Shown here: positions 50,271 to 62,092 of the stretch, in pieces
Layout: every line of letters begins with the position of its first letter
Position numbering within the stretch: position 1 is the stretch's first letter
Assembly (NCBI GenBank): GCA_002733865.1
Contig: NVXM01000003.1
Span: 186,001 to 250,000 of the forward strand
Reading direction: 5' to 3'
DNA: 64,000 nt
Source: Sphingopyxis sp.
Lineage (GTDB): Bacteria > Pseudomonadota > Alphaproteobacteria > Sphingomonadales > Sphingomonadaceae
Position numbers and translations under genes: made by a program
The notes under the pieces: generated by a model
What the model was told of the DNA's origin: nothing
What the model saw: only the letters and a program-made list of their open reading frames with translations
Database searches by the model: none

Positions 50271-52208
50271 ATGTCCAAGGCAGACCGTCCCGATCATCCC
50301 AATGCCGCGTCCCGTTTCAACGAGGACAAGGCGACCTACGCTGTGCGTGGGGAGGGCGACACACCGGATCTCGAGGCCGGAATGGCGGCGATCCGGGAGG
50401 TGCTGAAGACGCTGCCTGCCAGACCCGGCGTTTACCGTATGCAGGACAAGCGCGGCGATGTCCTCTATGTCGGCAAGGCGCGGTCGCTCAAGAGCCGGGT
50501 CGGTGCCTATGTGCAGATGAACCGCTTGCCGCACCGGCTGATGCGGATGGTGGCCCAGACCCGGTCGATGACCATCGTTACGACTGGCAGCGAAGCGGAA
50601 GCGCTGTTGCTGGAAGCGCAACTGATCAAGAAATTCCGCCCTGCATACAATGTCTTGCTGCGGGATGATAAGAGTTTTCCTTTCATCCTGCTGCGCGAAG
50701 GGCATGATTTTCCGCGCATCACCAAGCATCGCGGAGCGCAGCGGGTCAAAGGGCAATATTATGGACCTTTTGCCAGCGCCGGCTCGGTCAACCGGACGAT
50801 CAATGCGCTGCAAAAGCTGTTTCTGCTGCGATCCTGTACCGACAGTTTCTTCAACAATCGCTCGCGGCCCTGTCTGCTGTACCAAATCAAGCGTTGTTCT
50901 GCGCCGTGCGTCGACCGGATCGACAAGCAGGCCTATGCCGAACTGGTCGATGACGCGCGGGATTTTCTGTCAGGAAAATCAACCGAGGTGCAGCAGAAGC
51001 TGGGCGAAGCGATGGAAAAGGCCTCCAAAGCGCTCGATTTCGAAATGGCCGCCGTCTATCGTGACCGGCTAAAGGCGCTGACCTTCATTCAGGGCAATCA
51101 GGCGATCAATGCAGCCGGGCTGCCGGACGCGGATATTTTTGCGCTGGCGGCGCAGGGATCGACGGTCTGCATCCAGGCTTTCTTCATCCGCGGCGGCCAG
51201 AATTGGGGACATCGCAGTTTCTTTCCCGCCCACACCAGCAATGTCGAGATTGACGAGGTCTTCTCGAGCTTTCTGATGCAGTTTTACGATCAGATGCCGC
51301 CGCCCAAGCTGGTGCTGCTTGACCGGGAATTGCCCGATGCGGAACTGCTGGCCGAGGCGCTGGGCACCAAGGCCGATTATCGTGTCAGCGTGTCAAAGCC
51401 GCAGCGGGGCGATCGCCGGAAGTTGCTGACGCAGGCCAGCCGCAATGCCGAAGAGGCGCTGCAACGGCGGCTGGCGGAAACCTCGACGCAGGCGAAGATC
51501 ATGCGGGAGATGGTTGAACTGCTGGAACTGGAGGCGGTGCCGGATCGCATTGAAATCTATGATAACAGCCATATTCAGGGCACGAATATGGTGGGGGGAA
51601 TGGTTGTCGCCGGACCCGAAGGGTTCCGCAAAAACGCCTATCGCAAGTTCAATATCAAAAATCCTGATACCGCGCCGGGTGACGATTTCGCGATGATGCG
51701 TGAAGTGCTGGAGCGGCGTTTCTCTCGTGCCCAAAAAGAGGACCCGGACCGCGACAAGGGCGAATGGCCGGATCTGGTGCTGATCGATGGCGGCAAGGGC
51801 CAGATGAGCGCTGCGCGGGATGCGCTCGCTGAAATCGGGGTCGAGGATGTAGTGATGATCGGGGTCTCGAAAGGGCCCGACCGCAACGCCGGACGGGAAA
51901 CCTTTCACCTGCCGGATGGCCGGATGGTCAATCTGCCGCCCAACAGTCCCGTGCTTTTCTATCTCCAGCGCCTGCGCGATGAGGCGCATCGCTTCGCCAT
52001 CGGTGCGCACCGGACGAGACGCGCCAAAGCGGTGGGGCACAGTTCGCTGGATGATGTGCCGGGCATCGGGCCAGCGCGGAAAAAGGCGCTGCTGCTGCAT
52101 TTCGGTACCGCGCGGGCGGTGAAAAATGCGTCGCTGGATGATTTGCAGGGTGCGCCGGGTGTGTCGGCGACGGTGGCGCAGAAAATCTACGACTTTTTCC
52201 ATGCCTAG
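50271..52208 (+). CDS. uvrC: UvrABC excinuclease subunit C
   Basis: Makes both incisions in nucleotide excision repair. 645 residues: GIY-YIG nuclease at the start (RPGVYRMQDKRGDVLYVGKARSLKSRVGAYV), the UvrB-binding UVR motif (EVQQKLGEAMEKASKALDFEMAAVYRDRLKAL), the RNase H-like nuclease with EIYDNSHIQGTNMVGGMVV and DLVLIDGGKGQ, and a C-terminal helix-hairpin-helix (LDDVPGIGPARKKALL). Its last eight bases overlap recO. Confidence 0.97.
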   Translation: MSKADRPDHPNAASRFNEDKATYAVRGEGDTPDLEAGMAAIREVLKTLPARPGVYRMQDKRGDVLYVGKARSLKSRVGAYVQMNRLPHRLMRMVAQTRSMTIVTTGSEAEALLLEAQLIKKFRPAYNVLLRDDKSFPFILLREGHDFPRITKHRGAQRVKGQYYGPFASAGSVNRTINALQKLFLLRSCTDSFFNNRSRPCLLYQIKRCSAPCVDRIDKQAYAELVDDARDFLSGKSTEVQQKLGEAMEKASKALDFEMAAVYRDRLKALTFIQGNQAINAAGLPDADIFALAAQGSTVCIQAFFIRGGQNWGHRSFFPAHTSNVEIDEVFSSFLMQFYDQMPPPKLVLLDRELPDAELLAEALGTKADYRVSVSKPQRGDRRKLLTQASRNAEEALQRRLAETSTQAKIMREMVELLELEAVPDRIEIYDNSHIQGTNMVGGMVVAGPEGFRKNAYRKFNIKNPDTAPGDDFAMMREVLERRFSRAQKEDPDRDKGEWPDLVLIDGGKGQMSAARDALAEIGVEDVVMIGVSKGPDRNAGRETFHLPDGRMVNLPPNSPVLFYLQRLRDEAHRFAIGAHRTRRAKAVGHSSLDDVPGIGPARKKALLLHFGTARAVKNASLDDLQGAPGVSATVAQKIYDFFHA

Positions 52209-52935
52209 CCTCCGTACATCGGCGATTATCTGTTCGGTCAAGTCGCATGGCGAGCATGGCGCGGTGGTGCGTTCTTTGACGCCTGAAAACGGGCTGGTTT
52301 CGGGCTATGTGCGCGGCGCGCGCTCGCGGATGATGCGGCCGATCCTGATCCCGTCGAATATTGTGCAAGCCGATTACCGGGCGCGGACAGAGGATCAGCT
52401 GGCATCGATGACGGCGGAGCTTGAGCTGAGCAGGGGCCCGTTTCTGGGCGAACCGCTGGCCAGCGCAGCGCTCGACTGGGTTACCGCGCTGACCGCAGCC
52501 ATATTACCGGAAGAGCAGAGTTATCCGCCGCTCCATTCGGCTTTGTCTGCCTTGCTGGAGGCGATCTGCAGCGCTCCGTCCGCCAAGGGCTGGGCGGTTG
52601 CATTGGTGCGCTATGAGCTGTTGCTGCTCTCGGAACTGGGCTTCGGACTGGCGCTGGACAGATGTGCGGTGACCGGATTGGAGGAAGATCTGGTCTATGT
52701 CAGTCCGAAGAGCGCCAAAGCGGTCAGCGCCGCTGTCGGGGCCCTCTACAAGGAGCGCCTGTTGCCGCTCCCTGCGTTTCTGAAAGAACCGGTCACTGCC
52801 GAATGGCATGACATATTTGACGGGTTGCGCCTCACCGGATTTTTTCTGAAACGCCATTTCTTTGAAGATCGCCGCCGGGACGTGATGGCCACGCGTTCGG
52901 TTTTGGTCGATCGCCTGAAAAGGGTGGTTGCGTAA
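52201..52935 (+). CDS. recO: DNA repair protein RecO
   Basis: RecFOR mediator loading RecA on gapped DNA. 244 residues from ATG 52201, eight bases inside uvrC. N-terminal OB-fold ([36 protein letters not shown]) and the C-terminal helical domain with [21 protein letters not shown], the usual RecO zinc region reduced to a single cysteine. The overlap points to co-translation of two repair proteins. Confidence 0.92.
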   Translation: MPSLRTSAIICSVKSHGEHGAVVRSLTPENGLVSGYVRGARSRMMRPILIPSNIVQADYRARTEDQLASMTAELELSRGPFLGEPLASAALDWVTALTAAILPEEQSYPPLHSALSALLEAICSAPSAKGWAVALVRYELLLLSELGFGLALDRCAVTGLEEDLVYVSPKSAKAVSAAVGALYKERLLPLPAFLKEPVTAEWHDIFDGLRLTGFFLKRHFFEDRRRDVMATRSVLVDRLKRVVA

Positions 52936-52982
52936 CGCGCAAAGGCGCGGCAGGAACGGCGCGCTTAATAGAAGGAACTCTC

Positions 52983-54035
52983 ATGCATATTGCGGTGCTC
53001 GCCGGCGACGGCATTGGTCAGGAAATCATGGTCGAGGCGCTGCGCGTACTGGAAGCGCTGGACTTGCCGGATCTGCGTCTGGAGCATGCGGATGTCGGCG
53101 GTACCGCCTATCGCAACCATGGCCATCCGCTGCCGCCGGAAACGGTCGCGCTGGCTAAATCGGCCGATGCGGTTTTGTTCGGCGCGGTCGGCGATCCCGC
53201 CTGCGATAATCTGCAGCGTCATCTGCGTCCGGAGCAGGCGGTGCTGGGACTGCGTCAGGAAATGCAGACCTTTGCCAATTTGCGTCCCGCGAAAATGTTT
53301 CCCGGCATGGAAGATGCGTCAGGCCTCAAACCGGAAATCGCACGCACCATTGATGTTGTGATCGTGCGCGAGCTGAACGGTGATGTCTATTTTGGCGAAA
53401 AGGGCATGCGCAAGACCGCTGATGGTCTCCGTGAAGGCTATGACATCATGTCCTATGACGAAAGCGAAGTCCGGCGCATTGCCCATGTGGCGTTCAAGAC
53501 CGCGATGGGGCGCGACAAGCGGCTGTGCTCGGTGGACAAGGCGAATGTGCTGGAAACCTCGCAATTGTGGCGCGACGTGATGATCGAGGTGTCAGCCGAC
53601 TATCCCGAGGTCGAACTGACCCATATGTATGTCGATAACGCGGCAATGCAGCTGGTCCGCAATCCGGGACAGTTCGACGTCGTGGTTACCGGCAATCTGT
53701 TCGGCGACATTCTTTCCGATCAGGCCAGCATGTGCGTCGGTTCGATCGGCCTGCTGGCTTCGGCGTCGCTGGGTGAAGGCACCAAGGGGCTCTACGAACC
53801 GATTCACGGCAGCGCGCCGGATATTGCCGGACAGGGCATTGCCAATCCCTCAGCGATGATCCTGTCTGCCGCGATGATGCTGCGGCACAGCTTTGCCATG
53901 GAGGTGGAAGCCAGTAGGGTCGAAGCAGCGGTTGCTGCTGTACTGGCGCAGGGCGTGCTCGGCCATGATCTGGGTGGCAAGGCTTCCACCCCCGAAATCG
54001 GCGACGCTATTGTCGCGCAACTGACAGGCGACTAG
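52983..54035 (+). CDS. leuB: 3-isopropylmalate dehydrogenase
   Basis: Third enzyme of leucine biosynthesis, NAD-dependent. 350 residues. [26 protein letters not shown] start, [14 protein letters not shown], and the signature [29 protein letters not shown] with [21 protein letters not shown]. leuCD are not in the window. 9 bases before metZ. Confidence 0.96.
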   Translation: MHIAVLAGDGIGQEIMVEALRVLEALDLPDLRLEHADVGGTAYRNHGHPLPPETVALAKSADAVLFGAVGDPACDNLQRHLRPEQAVLGLRQEMQTFANLRPAKMFPGMEDASGLKPEIARTIDVVIVRELNGDVYFGEKGMRKTADGLREGYDIMSYDESEVRRIAHVAFKTAMGRDKRLCSVDKANVLETSQLWRDVMIEVSADYPEVELTHMYVDNAAMQLVRNPGQFDVVVTGNLFGDILSDQASMCVGSIGLLASASLGEGTKGLYEPIHGSAPDIAGQGIANPSAMILSAAMMLRHSFAMEVEASRVEAAVAAVLAQGVLGHDLGGKASTPEIGDAIVAQLTGD

Positions 54036-54044
54036 GAAAGACAG

Positions 54045-55253
54045 ATGAAAAGAAATACCGGCCAGAACCGCGAAATTACCAAGCAATGGCGCTCGGCAAC
54101 CCAGGCGGTGCGCAGCGGCACGATGCGCAGTGAATTTGGCGAGACATCCGAAGCACTGTTCCTGACGTCGGGCTACAGCTACGACTGCGCAGAGGACGCC
54201 GCCGCCCGTTTTGCCGGTGAGCAGGACGGGATGACGTACAGTCGTTTGCAAAATCCGACGGTGCAGATGTTGGAAGAGCGGATTGCGGTGATGGAAGGCG
54301 CGGAGGCTTGCCGCGCTACTGCATCGGGCATGGCAGCGATGACCGCGGCCTTGCTCTGCCAGCTGCAGGCAGGTGATCATGTTGTCGCCAGCCGCGCGCT
54401 GTTTGGGTCCTGCCGCTGGCTGACCGATACACTGTTGCCGAAATTCGGGATCGAAACCACAGTAGTGGATGGTCGCGAGATTGAGAATTGGGAACGGGCG
54501 ATGACGCCGAAGACCAAGGTCTTCTTCTTCGAGACGCCGGCCAATCCGACGATGGATGTGATCGATATCCGCTCCGTATGCAATCTGGCGCGCGCCAACG
54601 GCATCACCAGCGTCGTCGATAATGCGTTCGCTACCAATGTGCTGCAGCGGCCCATGGAACATGGTGCGGATGTGGTCGCCTATAGTGCCACCAAGATGAT
54701 GGACGGGCAGGGTCGGGTTTTGGCCGGTGCCGTGTGCGGGACAGAAGAATTTATTGAGGAGACGCTCCTTGCCTTCACTCGCAACACGGGGCCGACGCTG
54801 AGCGCGTTCAACGCCTGGGTTGTCCTCAAAGGACTGGAGACGCTTGACCTCCGCATCCGCCGGCAGAGCAATAATGCCGTCGAAGTCGGCAAGTTTTTAG
54901 AGCAGCGGGTAGAGAAAATCTTGCACCCCGGCCTGCCGAGCCACCCGCAGCATATGCTCGCGATGAACCAGATGGAAGCCGCCGGACCGATCTTCTCACT
55001 CTACGTCGGCGGCGGGCGCAAGCAAGCGCATGGTCTTCTTAACACATTGAAATTGATAGATATTTCCAACAATATCGGCGACAGTCGTTCGCTGATGTGT
55101 CATCCATCATCGACCACCCATCACGGGCTGGGAGAAGAAGCGCGAGTCGAGATCGGGATCACAGAAGACATGCTGCGGATCAATGTCGGACTGGAAGACC
55201 CCATCGACCTGATCGAAGACCTGGATCAGGCCCTTTCGTCTGTCGGGCTTTAA
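54045..55253 (+). CDS. metZ: O-succinylhomoserine sulfhydrylase
   Basis: PLP enzyme of methionine synthesis making homocysteine from O-succinylhomoserine and sulfide. 402 residues. Cys/Met-metabolism signature: the PLP lysine lies in YSATKMMDGQGRVLAG, plus YSRLQNPTVQMLEERIA and DNAFATNVLQRPMEHGADVV. MetZ rather than MetB is inferred from the overall sequence; O-acetyl versus O-succinyl use is not certain. Confidence 0.9.
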   Translation: MKRNTGQNREITKQWRSATQAVRSGTMRSEFGETSEALFLTSGYSYDCAEDAAARFAGEQDGMTYSRLQNPTVQMLEERIAVMEGAEACRATASGMAAMTAALLCQLQAGDHVVASRALFGSCRWLTDTLLPKFGIETTVVDGREIENWERAMTPKTKVFFFETPANPTMDVIDIRSVCNLARANGITSVVDNAFATNVLQRPMEHGADVVAYSATKMMDGQGRVLAGAVCGTEEFIEETLLAFTRNTGPTLSAFNAWVVLKGLETLDLRIRRQSNNAVEVGKFLEQRVEKILHPGLPSHPQHMLAMNQMEAAGPIFSLYVGGGRKQAHGLLNTLKLIDISNNIGDSRSLMCHPSSTTHHGLGEEARVEIGITEDMLRINVGLEDPIDLIEDLDQALSSVGL

Positions 55254-55262
55254 CTCTATATC

Positions 55263-55667
55263 ATGCTGATGGAGTCATTTTTCCCCTATGCGGAGACCAC
55301 TGACGGGGTCACCGTGCGCGTGTCGGTAACCTTCTTGCCCGAACAATCGGATATTGAGGGGCATCGCTGGTTTTGGGCCTATCATATCCGGATCGAGAAC
55401 CACCGGGACAGGCCGGTGCAGTTGCTGACCCGGCACTGGCGGATCAATGACGAGCGTGGCGGCCTGCAAATGGTCGATGGTGAAGGCGTGATCGGCGAAC
55501 AGCCAATCATTCAGCCGGGCAAATCCCACGATTATGTCTCGGGCTGCCCCCTGAATACGCCAAGCGGGTCGATGGAAGGTCATTTCACCATGGTTGGCAG
55601 CGCGCCTCCGGCCTTTCAGGTCCGCATACCATTTTTCCCTCTGTCCGAACCGACTGTCGGACAATGA
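55263..55667 (+). CDS. apaG: ApaG domain protein
   Basis: 134 residues, the usual ApaG size. Fibronectin-type beta fold with the signature HWRINDERGGLQMVDGEGVIGEQPIIQPGKSHDYVSGCPLNTPSGSMEGHFTMV. Role unclear in bacteria (divalent-cation related phenotypes were reported, and it is linked to Nudix-type functions). The stop overlaps the next gene by four bases. Confidence 0.95.
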   Translation: MLMESFFPYAETTDGVTVRVSVTFLPEQSDIEGHRWFWAYHIRIENHRDRPVQLLTRHWRINDERGGLQMVDGEGVIGEQPIIQPGKSHDYVSGCPLNTPSGSMEGHFTMVGSAPPAFQVRIPFFPLSEPTVGQ

Positions 55668-56461
55668 AGCGGACCCATTTGCCGCTAAACGGCCTTCGGG
55701 TTCTCGATGCGGCCGCTCGGCACCTCAGTTTCACCAAGGCGGCCGACGAACTGGCCGTGACGCCGGCTGCGGTCGGGCAGCAGATACGCGCACTTGAAGA
55801 TATGCTGGGTGTGGTGATGTTTCGCCGCACGCCCAAAGGGCTCGAACTGACTGACGAAGCCTCGGCGGGTCTGGATGCGTTGCGGTCCGGGTTCCTGCAA
55901 TTTGAAGAAGCCGTCCGGGCGATGCAGTCGGGGCAGTCTTCGCACAAACTGACTATCGCCGCGCCGCGGGATTTCACCCAGAAATGGCTGAACGAGAGGC
56001 TGTCGCGCTTTTCCGCCGACAATCCCGACACCAGCTTTGCTCTTGTAGCCGCTGATGACGAGATCGACTTTACCGAAGCCAATCTTGACGTGGCGATCTG
56101 GCTTGGCGACGGTCCCGGTCAGCATGAAGGCAAAATGCTTGGTGATACGATATTCGTCAAAGTTGCTGCGCCCGGATTAAATGGCGGCAATAAAATCGAC
56201 TGGCCGGGCTGCCCGATTTCCGAAGGCGAAGATACGTTGATGCGAGTCGCCGATGGTGGGCTGGCGATTGAAGCGGCGGCCAATGGCTTTGGCTATGCAT
56301 GGGTTCCAAAAATGCTGGTCCAGCGCGATCTGGCGTCTGGCCGGGTCGAGATCATTGGCGAGGACAGCGTGTCGTCGCGCGGCTACTGGCTGATGGCGCC
56401 GCTGCCACAATGGCGGCAGCAGAAGGTGAAGGCGCTGGTTGCTGCCCTGGCGGGGCTTTAA
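55664..56461 (+). CDS. LysR-type regulator, GcvA-like
   Basis: 265 residues. Winged HTH at the N-terminus (LPLNGLRVLDAAARHLSFTKAADELAVTPAAVGQQIRALEDMLG) of the GcvA subtype, then a short effector domain. Its ATG overlaps apaG. Co-transcription with metZ-apaG suggests a possible link to amino-acid metabolism but a target is unknown. The effector domain is shorter than the 290-310 residue norm. Confidence 0.86.
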   Translation: MKRTHLPLNGLRVLDAAARHLSFTKAADELAVTPAAVGQQIRALEDMLGVVMFRRTPKGLELTDEASAGLDALRSGFLQFEEAVRAMQSGQSSHKLTIAAPRDFTQKWLNERLSRFSADNPDTSFALVAADDEIDFTEANLDVAIWLGDGPGQHEGKMLGDTIFVKVAAPGLNGGNKIDWPGCPISEGEDTLMRVADGGLAIEAAANGFGYAWVPKMLVQRDLASGRVEIIGEDSVSSRGYWLMAPLPQWRQQKVKALVAALAGL

Positions 56462-56462
56462 A

Positions 56463-57770
56463 CTATCGCTCTGTCAGCAGATTGACCAGACGGGTGGTCA
56501 GGGTCAGCAATTCGCTCTCCTGCAGAGATTGTTCTGCATTGTTCCAGTTGACAGAGACGCCATAGCTTTTGCCCGATTTGGATCGTAGCAGAAAATTGTA
56601 GGAGAGCACGCCCGGCTCGGAGCCACCCTTGTAGCCGAAATAGTCCCATTTTTGCGCCGCATCCGGACCCATACCGGGATTGATGGCGAGAAGAGCCTTG
56701 GCCTCGTCGCTTGCATAGCGTTGCAGATAGGCGAGCAGGCCAAGCATGTCGCTCGGTGTGGCAAACCATTCCAGCTGATCGATATAATTGGGCTTGCTGG
56801 TCAGGACGCGGAAGTCGAGGCTGTCGAGCGTCAGAGCGTCGTCAAAACCCTCCAGCAGCCGCTCGCGTTCGGCGGAGCCGGCGGAGAGGAATTTTGCCCT
56901 GCGATCGGCATGCACGGGCATTTTGAGTGCCGAAGCCTGTCGGGTCATCAGAAACGGCCGCAGATCTTCCGGGTTGTGGTGACCGGTGGCCGCGACAATG
57001 GCAGCCAGTTCATTGAGCCCCAATACCCGGATCAGCGTGTCCGTGGCGCTATTGTCGCTGACCGAAATCATCAGCGTTGCCAAAGTGTGAAGGGTGACCG
57101 GTGATCGATCCGGCCAGTTTTGAGTGATTCCGGACGGATGGGACTTCGGTCCCAACGGAACGACATCAGACCATTGCCGTTCACCGGTCTGGATCGAACG
57201 GTCCAGTGCGGCCAATATATAAAGCTTGGCGGCCGATGCGATCGCATAGCGGCCGTCAGGATCAAGGCTGGCGATCGGCGCCTTTTCAGAGCTATCCAGA
57301 TCGCGGATCAGCAGTCCCTGGCGACCGGGCAGCGCATCGATCTTGGCGAGTACCTCATCAACGGAACTGCCGGCAGCTTCGAAACCAGTCAGAAACAGGC
57401 CGGAAATGCGGTGCGATGGACTGGCTTCAAGGTCGATGTTGACTGTGCCGACCGATTTTTCAAAGCCGATCTTGATCGTCCCGGCATTCGCACTTCGCGG
57501 GTCTATCGTTAATATTGCCAGAGCCTTGCCGTGCTGTGCGGTCACCTGCTGGACGAGGGCGCGGAACTGGGCAGGGGGCACGGCATTCAGAAAATTCTCG
57601 TCAAAAACCTCGGCTTCGATCGGCTCGCCGCGCATCAGGCGCATCACATCATCGGCGCGCTGCGACAGTTGATCGGAAACAGCCACCGTGGTCTGGGCAT
57701 GAGCGGAGCTGAGCAATGGTCCGAGCGAAAAGGATAAAAGGCAAAGCGCAAAAGCGGCGAGAAAGCGCAC
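56463..57770 (-). CDS. Secreted serine hydrolase with class A beta-lactamase fold
   Basis: 435 residues: signal peptide 1-25, an N-terminal domain of about 100 residues (30-130) resembling DUF3887/LpqF-type modules, then a class A beta-lactamase-like domain with SAAK (179-182), SDN (238-240) and a KGGS (KTG-equivalent) near the C-terminus. Such two-domain proteins are often esterases or cell-wall enzymes rather than true beta-lactamases. No Glu166-type deacylation motif can be assigned by eye. Convergent with the LysR gene. Confidence 0.83.
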   Translation of the reverse strand: MRFLAAFALCLLSFSLGPLLSSAHAQTTVAVSDQLSQRADDVMRLMRGEPIEAEVFDENFLNAVPPAQFRALVQQVTAQHGKALAILTIDPRSANAGTIKIGFEKSVGTVNIDLEASPSHRISGLFLTGFEAAGSSVDEVLAKIDALPGRQGLLIRDLDSSEKAPIASLDPDGRYAIASAAKLYILAALDRSIQTGERQWSDVVPLGPKSHPSGITQNWPDRSPVTLHTLATLMISVSDNSATDTLIRVLGLNELAAIVAATGHHNPEDLRPFLMTRQASALKMPVHADRRAKFLSAGSAERERLLEGFDDALTLDSLDFRVLTSKPNYIDQLEWFATPSDMLGLLAYLQRYASDEAKALLAINPGMGPDAAQKWDYFGYKGGSEPGVLSYNFLLRSKSGKSYGVSVNWNNAEQSLQESELLTLTTRLVNLLTER

Positions 57771-57810
57771 AGAAGTCTCCAGTAAAGAACGAACGGCTTG
57801 CCGCAGCTTA

Positions 57811-59860
<2,050 letters not shown>

Positions 59861-59893
59861 AGCATTGAAAATTCTCGCAATTTGGCGTGTCGC

Positions 59894-60568
59894 CTAGCGA
59901 ACCCGCGGGCCACCAAAGGGCAGCGGTGGCGGAGCCCGACGGGCTCCACGCGGCAGTTGTGCCTGGAACGCACGGCCGCAATGTTCGACGCAATAGGGAA
60001 AGCCAGGGTTCACTTCTTCACCACAGAAATGGAAATCCGGTTCGCCCGGATGATTGATCGGCCAGCGGCAGATCTTGTCATTGAGGTCGAGCAGGCTGGT
60101 CTTGTCGGCAATCTCGTCGCTCGGCTTGGCGGGAACCAGACGGCGCGGCGGTGCCGGCGGGATCGGAGCCTGCTGATCACCGGGACCCTGCCGCAAAAAG
60201 CCGCCGGGGCCGACAGAAACGATCTTCGGACCATCATGCTTGGGCTGGCGCGCCTGCTGTGCGGCATGGGTGCGCGCGGCTGGCGTTGGTGGTGGCATTG
60301 CACGGCGGGCAACATGCTCTTCTTTGGGCTTTGCAGGGGCGCTGCTTTTGGTCGCCGCTTTTTTCGGCTTGGCGGCCGGTTTCGCACCCTTTTTGGTCTG
60401 TGGCTTGGCTTTTACCGGAGAGGGACGTGACTTCAGGCCAAGGCGATGCGCCTTGCCGATCACGGCATTGCGACTTACGCCGCCCAATTCTTCCGCAATC
60501 TGGCTGGCCGTCAGACCCTTTTCCCACATATTTTTAAGCGAATCGATCCGTTCATCCGTCCAAGCCAT
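59894..60568 (-). CDS. gcrA: Cell-cycle transcriptional regulator GcrA
   Basis: 224 residues. N-terminal GcrA HTH (MAWTDERIDSLKNMWEKGLTASQIAEELGGVSRNAVIGKAHRLGL), a long Lys/Pro/Ala-rich linker (about 48-150), and the C-terminal RNA polymerase-binding region CRWPINHPGEPDFHFCGEEVNPGFPYCVEHCGRAFQ. In Caulobacter GcrA activates promoters with CcrM-methylated GANTC sites. A marker of alphaproteobacteria. The linker is longer than in Caulobacter. Confidence 0.95.
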   Translation of the reverse strand: MAWTDERIDSLKNMWEKGLTASQIAEELGGVSRNAVIGKAHRLGLKSRPSPVKAKPQTKKGAKPAAKPKKAATKSSAPAKPKEEHVARRAMPPPTPAARTHAAQQARQPKHDGPKIVSVGPGGFLRQGPGDQQAPIPPAPPRRLVPAKPSDEIADKTSLLDLNDKICRWPINHPGEPDFHFCGEEVNPGFPYCVEHCGRAFQAQLPRGARRAPPPLPFGGPRVR

Positions 60569-60709
60569 GCAAAGTCCTAATCATTTCCGAGTTGTGGCGA
60601 TATAGGGTTGCCGGGGTGATTATACAACCACCTAGTGGGCAGGATTGTGGTCTCACACTGCGCGATAGAGGGTTGTGATTGGCGACAGGAGCCGATAGGC
60701 GGAACCACT

Positions 60710-61567
60710 ATGCTCGACCAAACCAAAAAAGATCAGACCAACCAGCCGCAGCTGGCTACGACCCGTTTCGCAGAGCCCGGCGTGGCGATTATTCGGGGAG
60801 TCAATTGGGCCGGATTCCTGGCGCTCTATTGGAAAGAGGTCCGGCGGTTTTTCAAGGTCCAGTTGCAGACCGTATGGGCGCCTTCGATTACCACCTTGTT
60901 ATTTCTGGTCATATTCACAGTGGCCATGGGGCGCGGGGACCGCAGCGTCATGGGGGTCCCGTTTGCAGACTTTATCGCGCCGGGCCTGATCTGCATGGGA
61001 ATGCTGCAAAATGCCTTCGCCAACAGCAGTTTCTCGATGCTGGTTGGCAAGATTCAGGGCACGATTATCGACTATCTCACACCGCCCCTGTCAGTCGGGG
61101 AATTGCTGGCAGCGCTGGTTGCGGCGTCCATGACACGAGCAGCGTTGGTCGGTTTTGCGGTCTGGCTGGCGATGTTCCTGTGGCCGGGTGTCGATGTCAG
61201 TCTGGTGCACTGGTGGGCGGTGCTCTGGTTCGGCCTTATGGGGGCTGCGATGCTGTCCTTCCTTGGCGTGCTCACGTCGATCTGGGCGGAAAAATTCGAT
61301 CACGCAGCAGCGGTGACGAATTTTGTGGTGGCACCGCTGGCGCTGCTGTCCGGTACATTCTATTCGATTGACCGCTTGTCCCCGGTGTTTCAGGCGGTGA
61401 GCCATGCCAATCCGTTTTTCTATGCGATTTCGGGATTTCGCTACGGCTTTCTCGACGTATCAGACTCACCGATAGTGCAGGGTGCGCTCATTCTGCTGGC
61501 GATCAATGTCGGCCTGACGGTAATCTGCTATTTTCTGCTGAAATCGGGCTGGAAAATCAAGTCCTGA
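60710..61567 (+). CDS. ABC-2 type transporter permease
   Basis: 285 residues from ATG 60710 (MLDQTKKDQTNQ). Six membrane segments and the ABC-2 signature region FVVAPLALLSGTFYSIDRLSPVFQAVSHANPFFYAISGFRYGFL. The closest well-known relatives export polysaccharide or act in drug/lipid export. No ATP-binding subunit gene is adjacent; the ATPase is presumably just outside this neighbourhood. Confidence 0.87.
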   Translation: MLDQTKKDQTNQPQLATTRFAEPGVAIIRGVNWAGFLALYWKEVRRFFKVQLQTVWAPSITTLLFLVIFTVAMGRGDRSVMGVPFADFIAPGLICMGMLQNAFANSSFSMLVGKIQGTIIDYLTPPLSVGELLAALVAASMTRAALVGFAVWLAMFLWPGVDVSLVHWWAVLWFGLMGAAMLSFLGVLTSIWAEKFDHAAAVTNFVVAPLALLSGTFYSIDRLSPVFQAVSHANPFFYAISGFRYGFLDVSDSPIVQGALILLAINVGLTVICYFLLKSGWKIKS

Positions 61568-61581
61568 CCCCGTGATACCGG

Positions 61582-61962
61582 CTAGTGCCGGTGAATGCTG
61601 TTCAGCTTGTATCCGCCGGTGTCGGTCGCCTGAAACAGGCGCGCGACATCAGGATGTCCCACCGGCTCTCCGCTGTCATCAGGCAAAAGATTCTGCTGGC
61701 TGACATAGGCGACATAGCTGCCGTCGGCATTTTCCGCGAACAGATGATAAAAGGGCTGGTTTTTTGGCGGCTGCAAGTCCTTCGGAATTGCTTCATACCA
61801 TTCGTCGCTATTGGCAAACACCGGATCGATATCATAGATCACACCGCGAAAATCAAAAATGCGATGGCGCACAACATCACCGATCGCAAAGCGTGCGTCG
61901 AGAATGTCCGGGGTGTTTGCCGGTAACGGATTGCCGGACTTAAATGGATCTGCTGAAATCAT
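61582..61962 (-). CDS. hspQ: Heat-shock protein HspQ
   Basis: 126 residues. YccV/HspQ domain: ARFAIGDVVRHRIFDFRGVIYDIDPVFANSDEWYEAIP, then QPFYHLFAENADGSYVAYVSQQNLLPDDSGEPVGHPDV. In E. coli HspQ binds hemimethylated DNA, aids DnaA turnover and is a Lon activator. The N-terminal 20 residues are an extension. Convergent with the ABC-2 permease. Confidence 0.9.
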   Translation of the reverse strand: MISADPFKSGNPLPANTPDILDARFAIGDVVRHRIFDFRGVIYDIDPVFANSDEWYEAIPKDLQPPKNQPFYHLFAENADGSYVAYVSQQNLLPDDSGEPVGHPDVARLFQATDTGGYKLNSIHRH

Positions 61963-62092
61963 CTGAACAATTTAAGCCCTTTTAGGCGAGATGCAAGCGC
62001 GGCATCGGATTTTGGCAGGCAAGTGAGAGGGCTTGGGAAAGCCAATGCTGGCCGGTAGCTTTTCCTCCGGAAAGGAGACGGCTGCATCGTTG

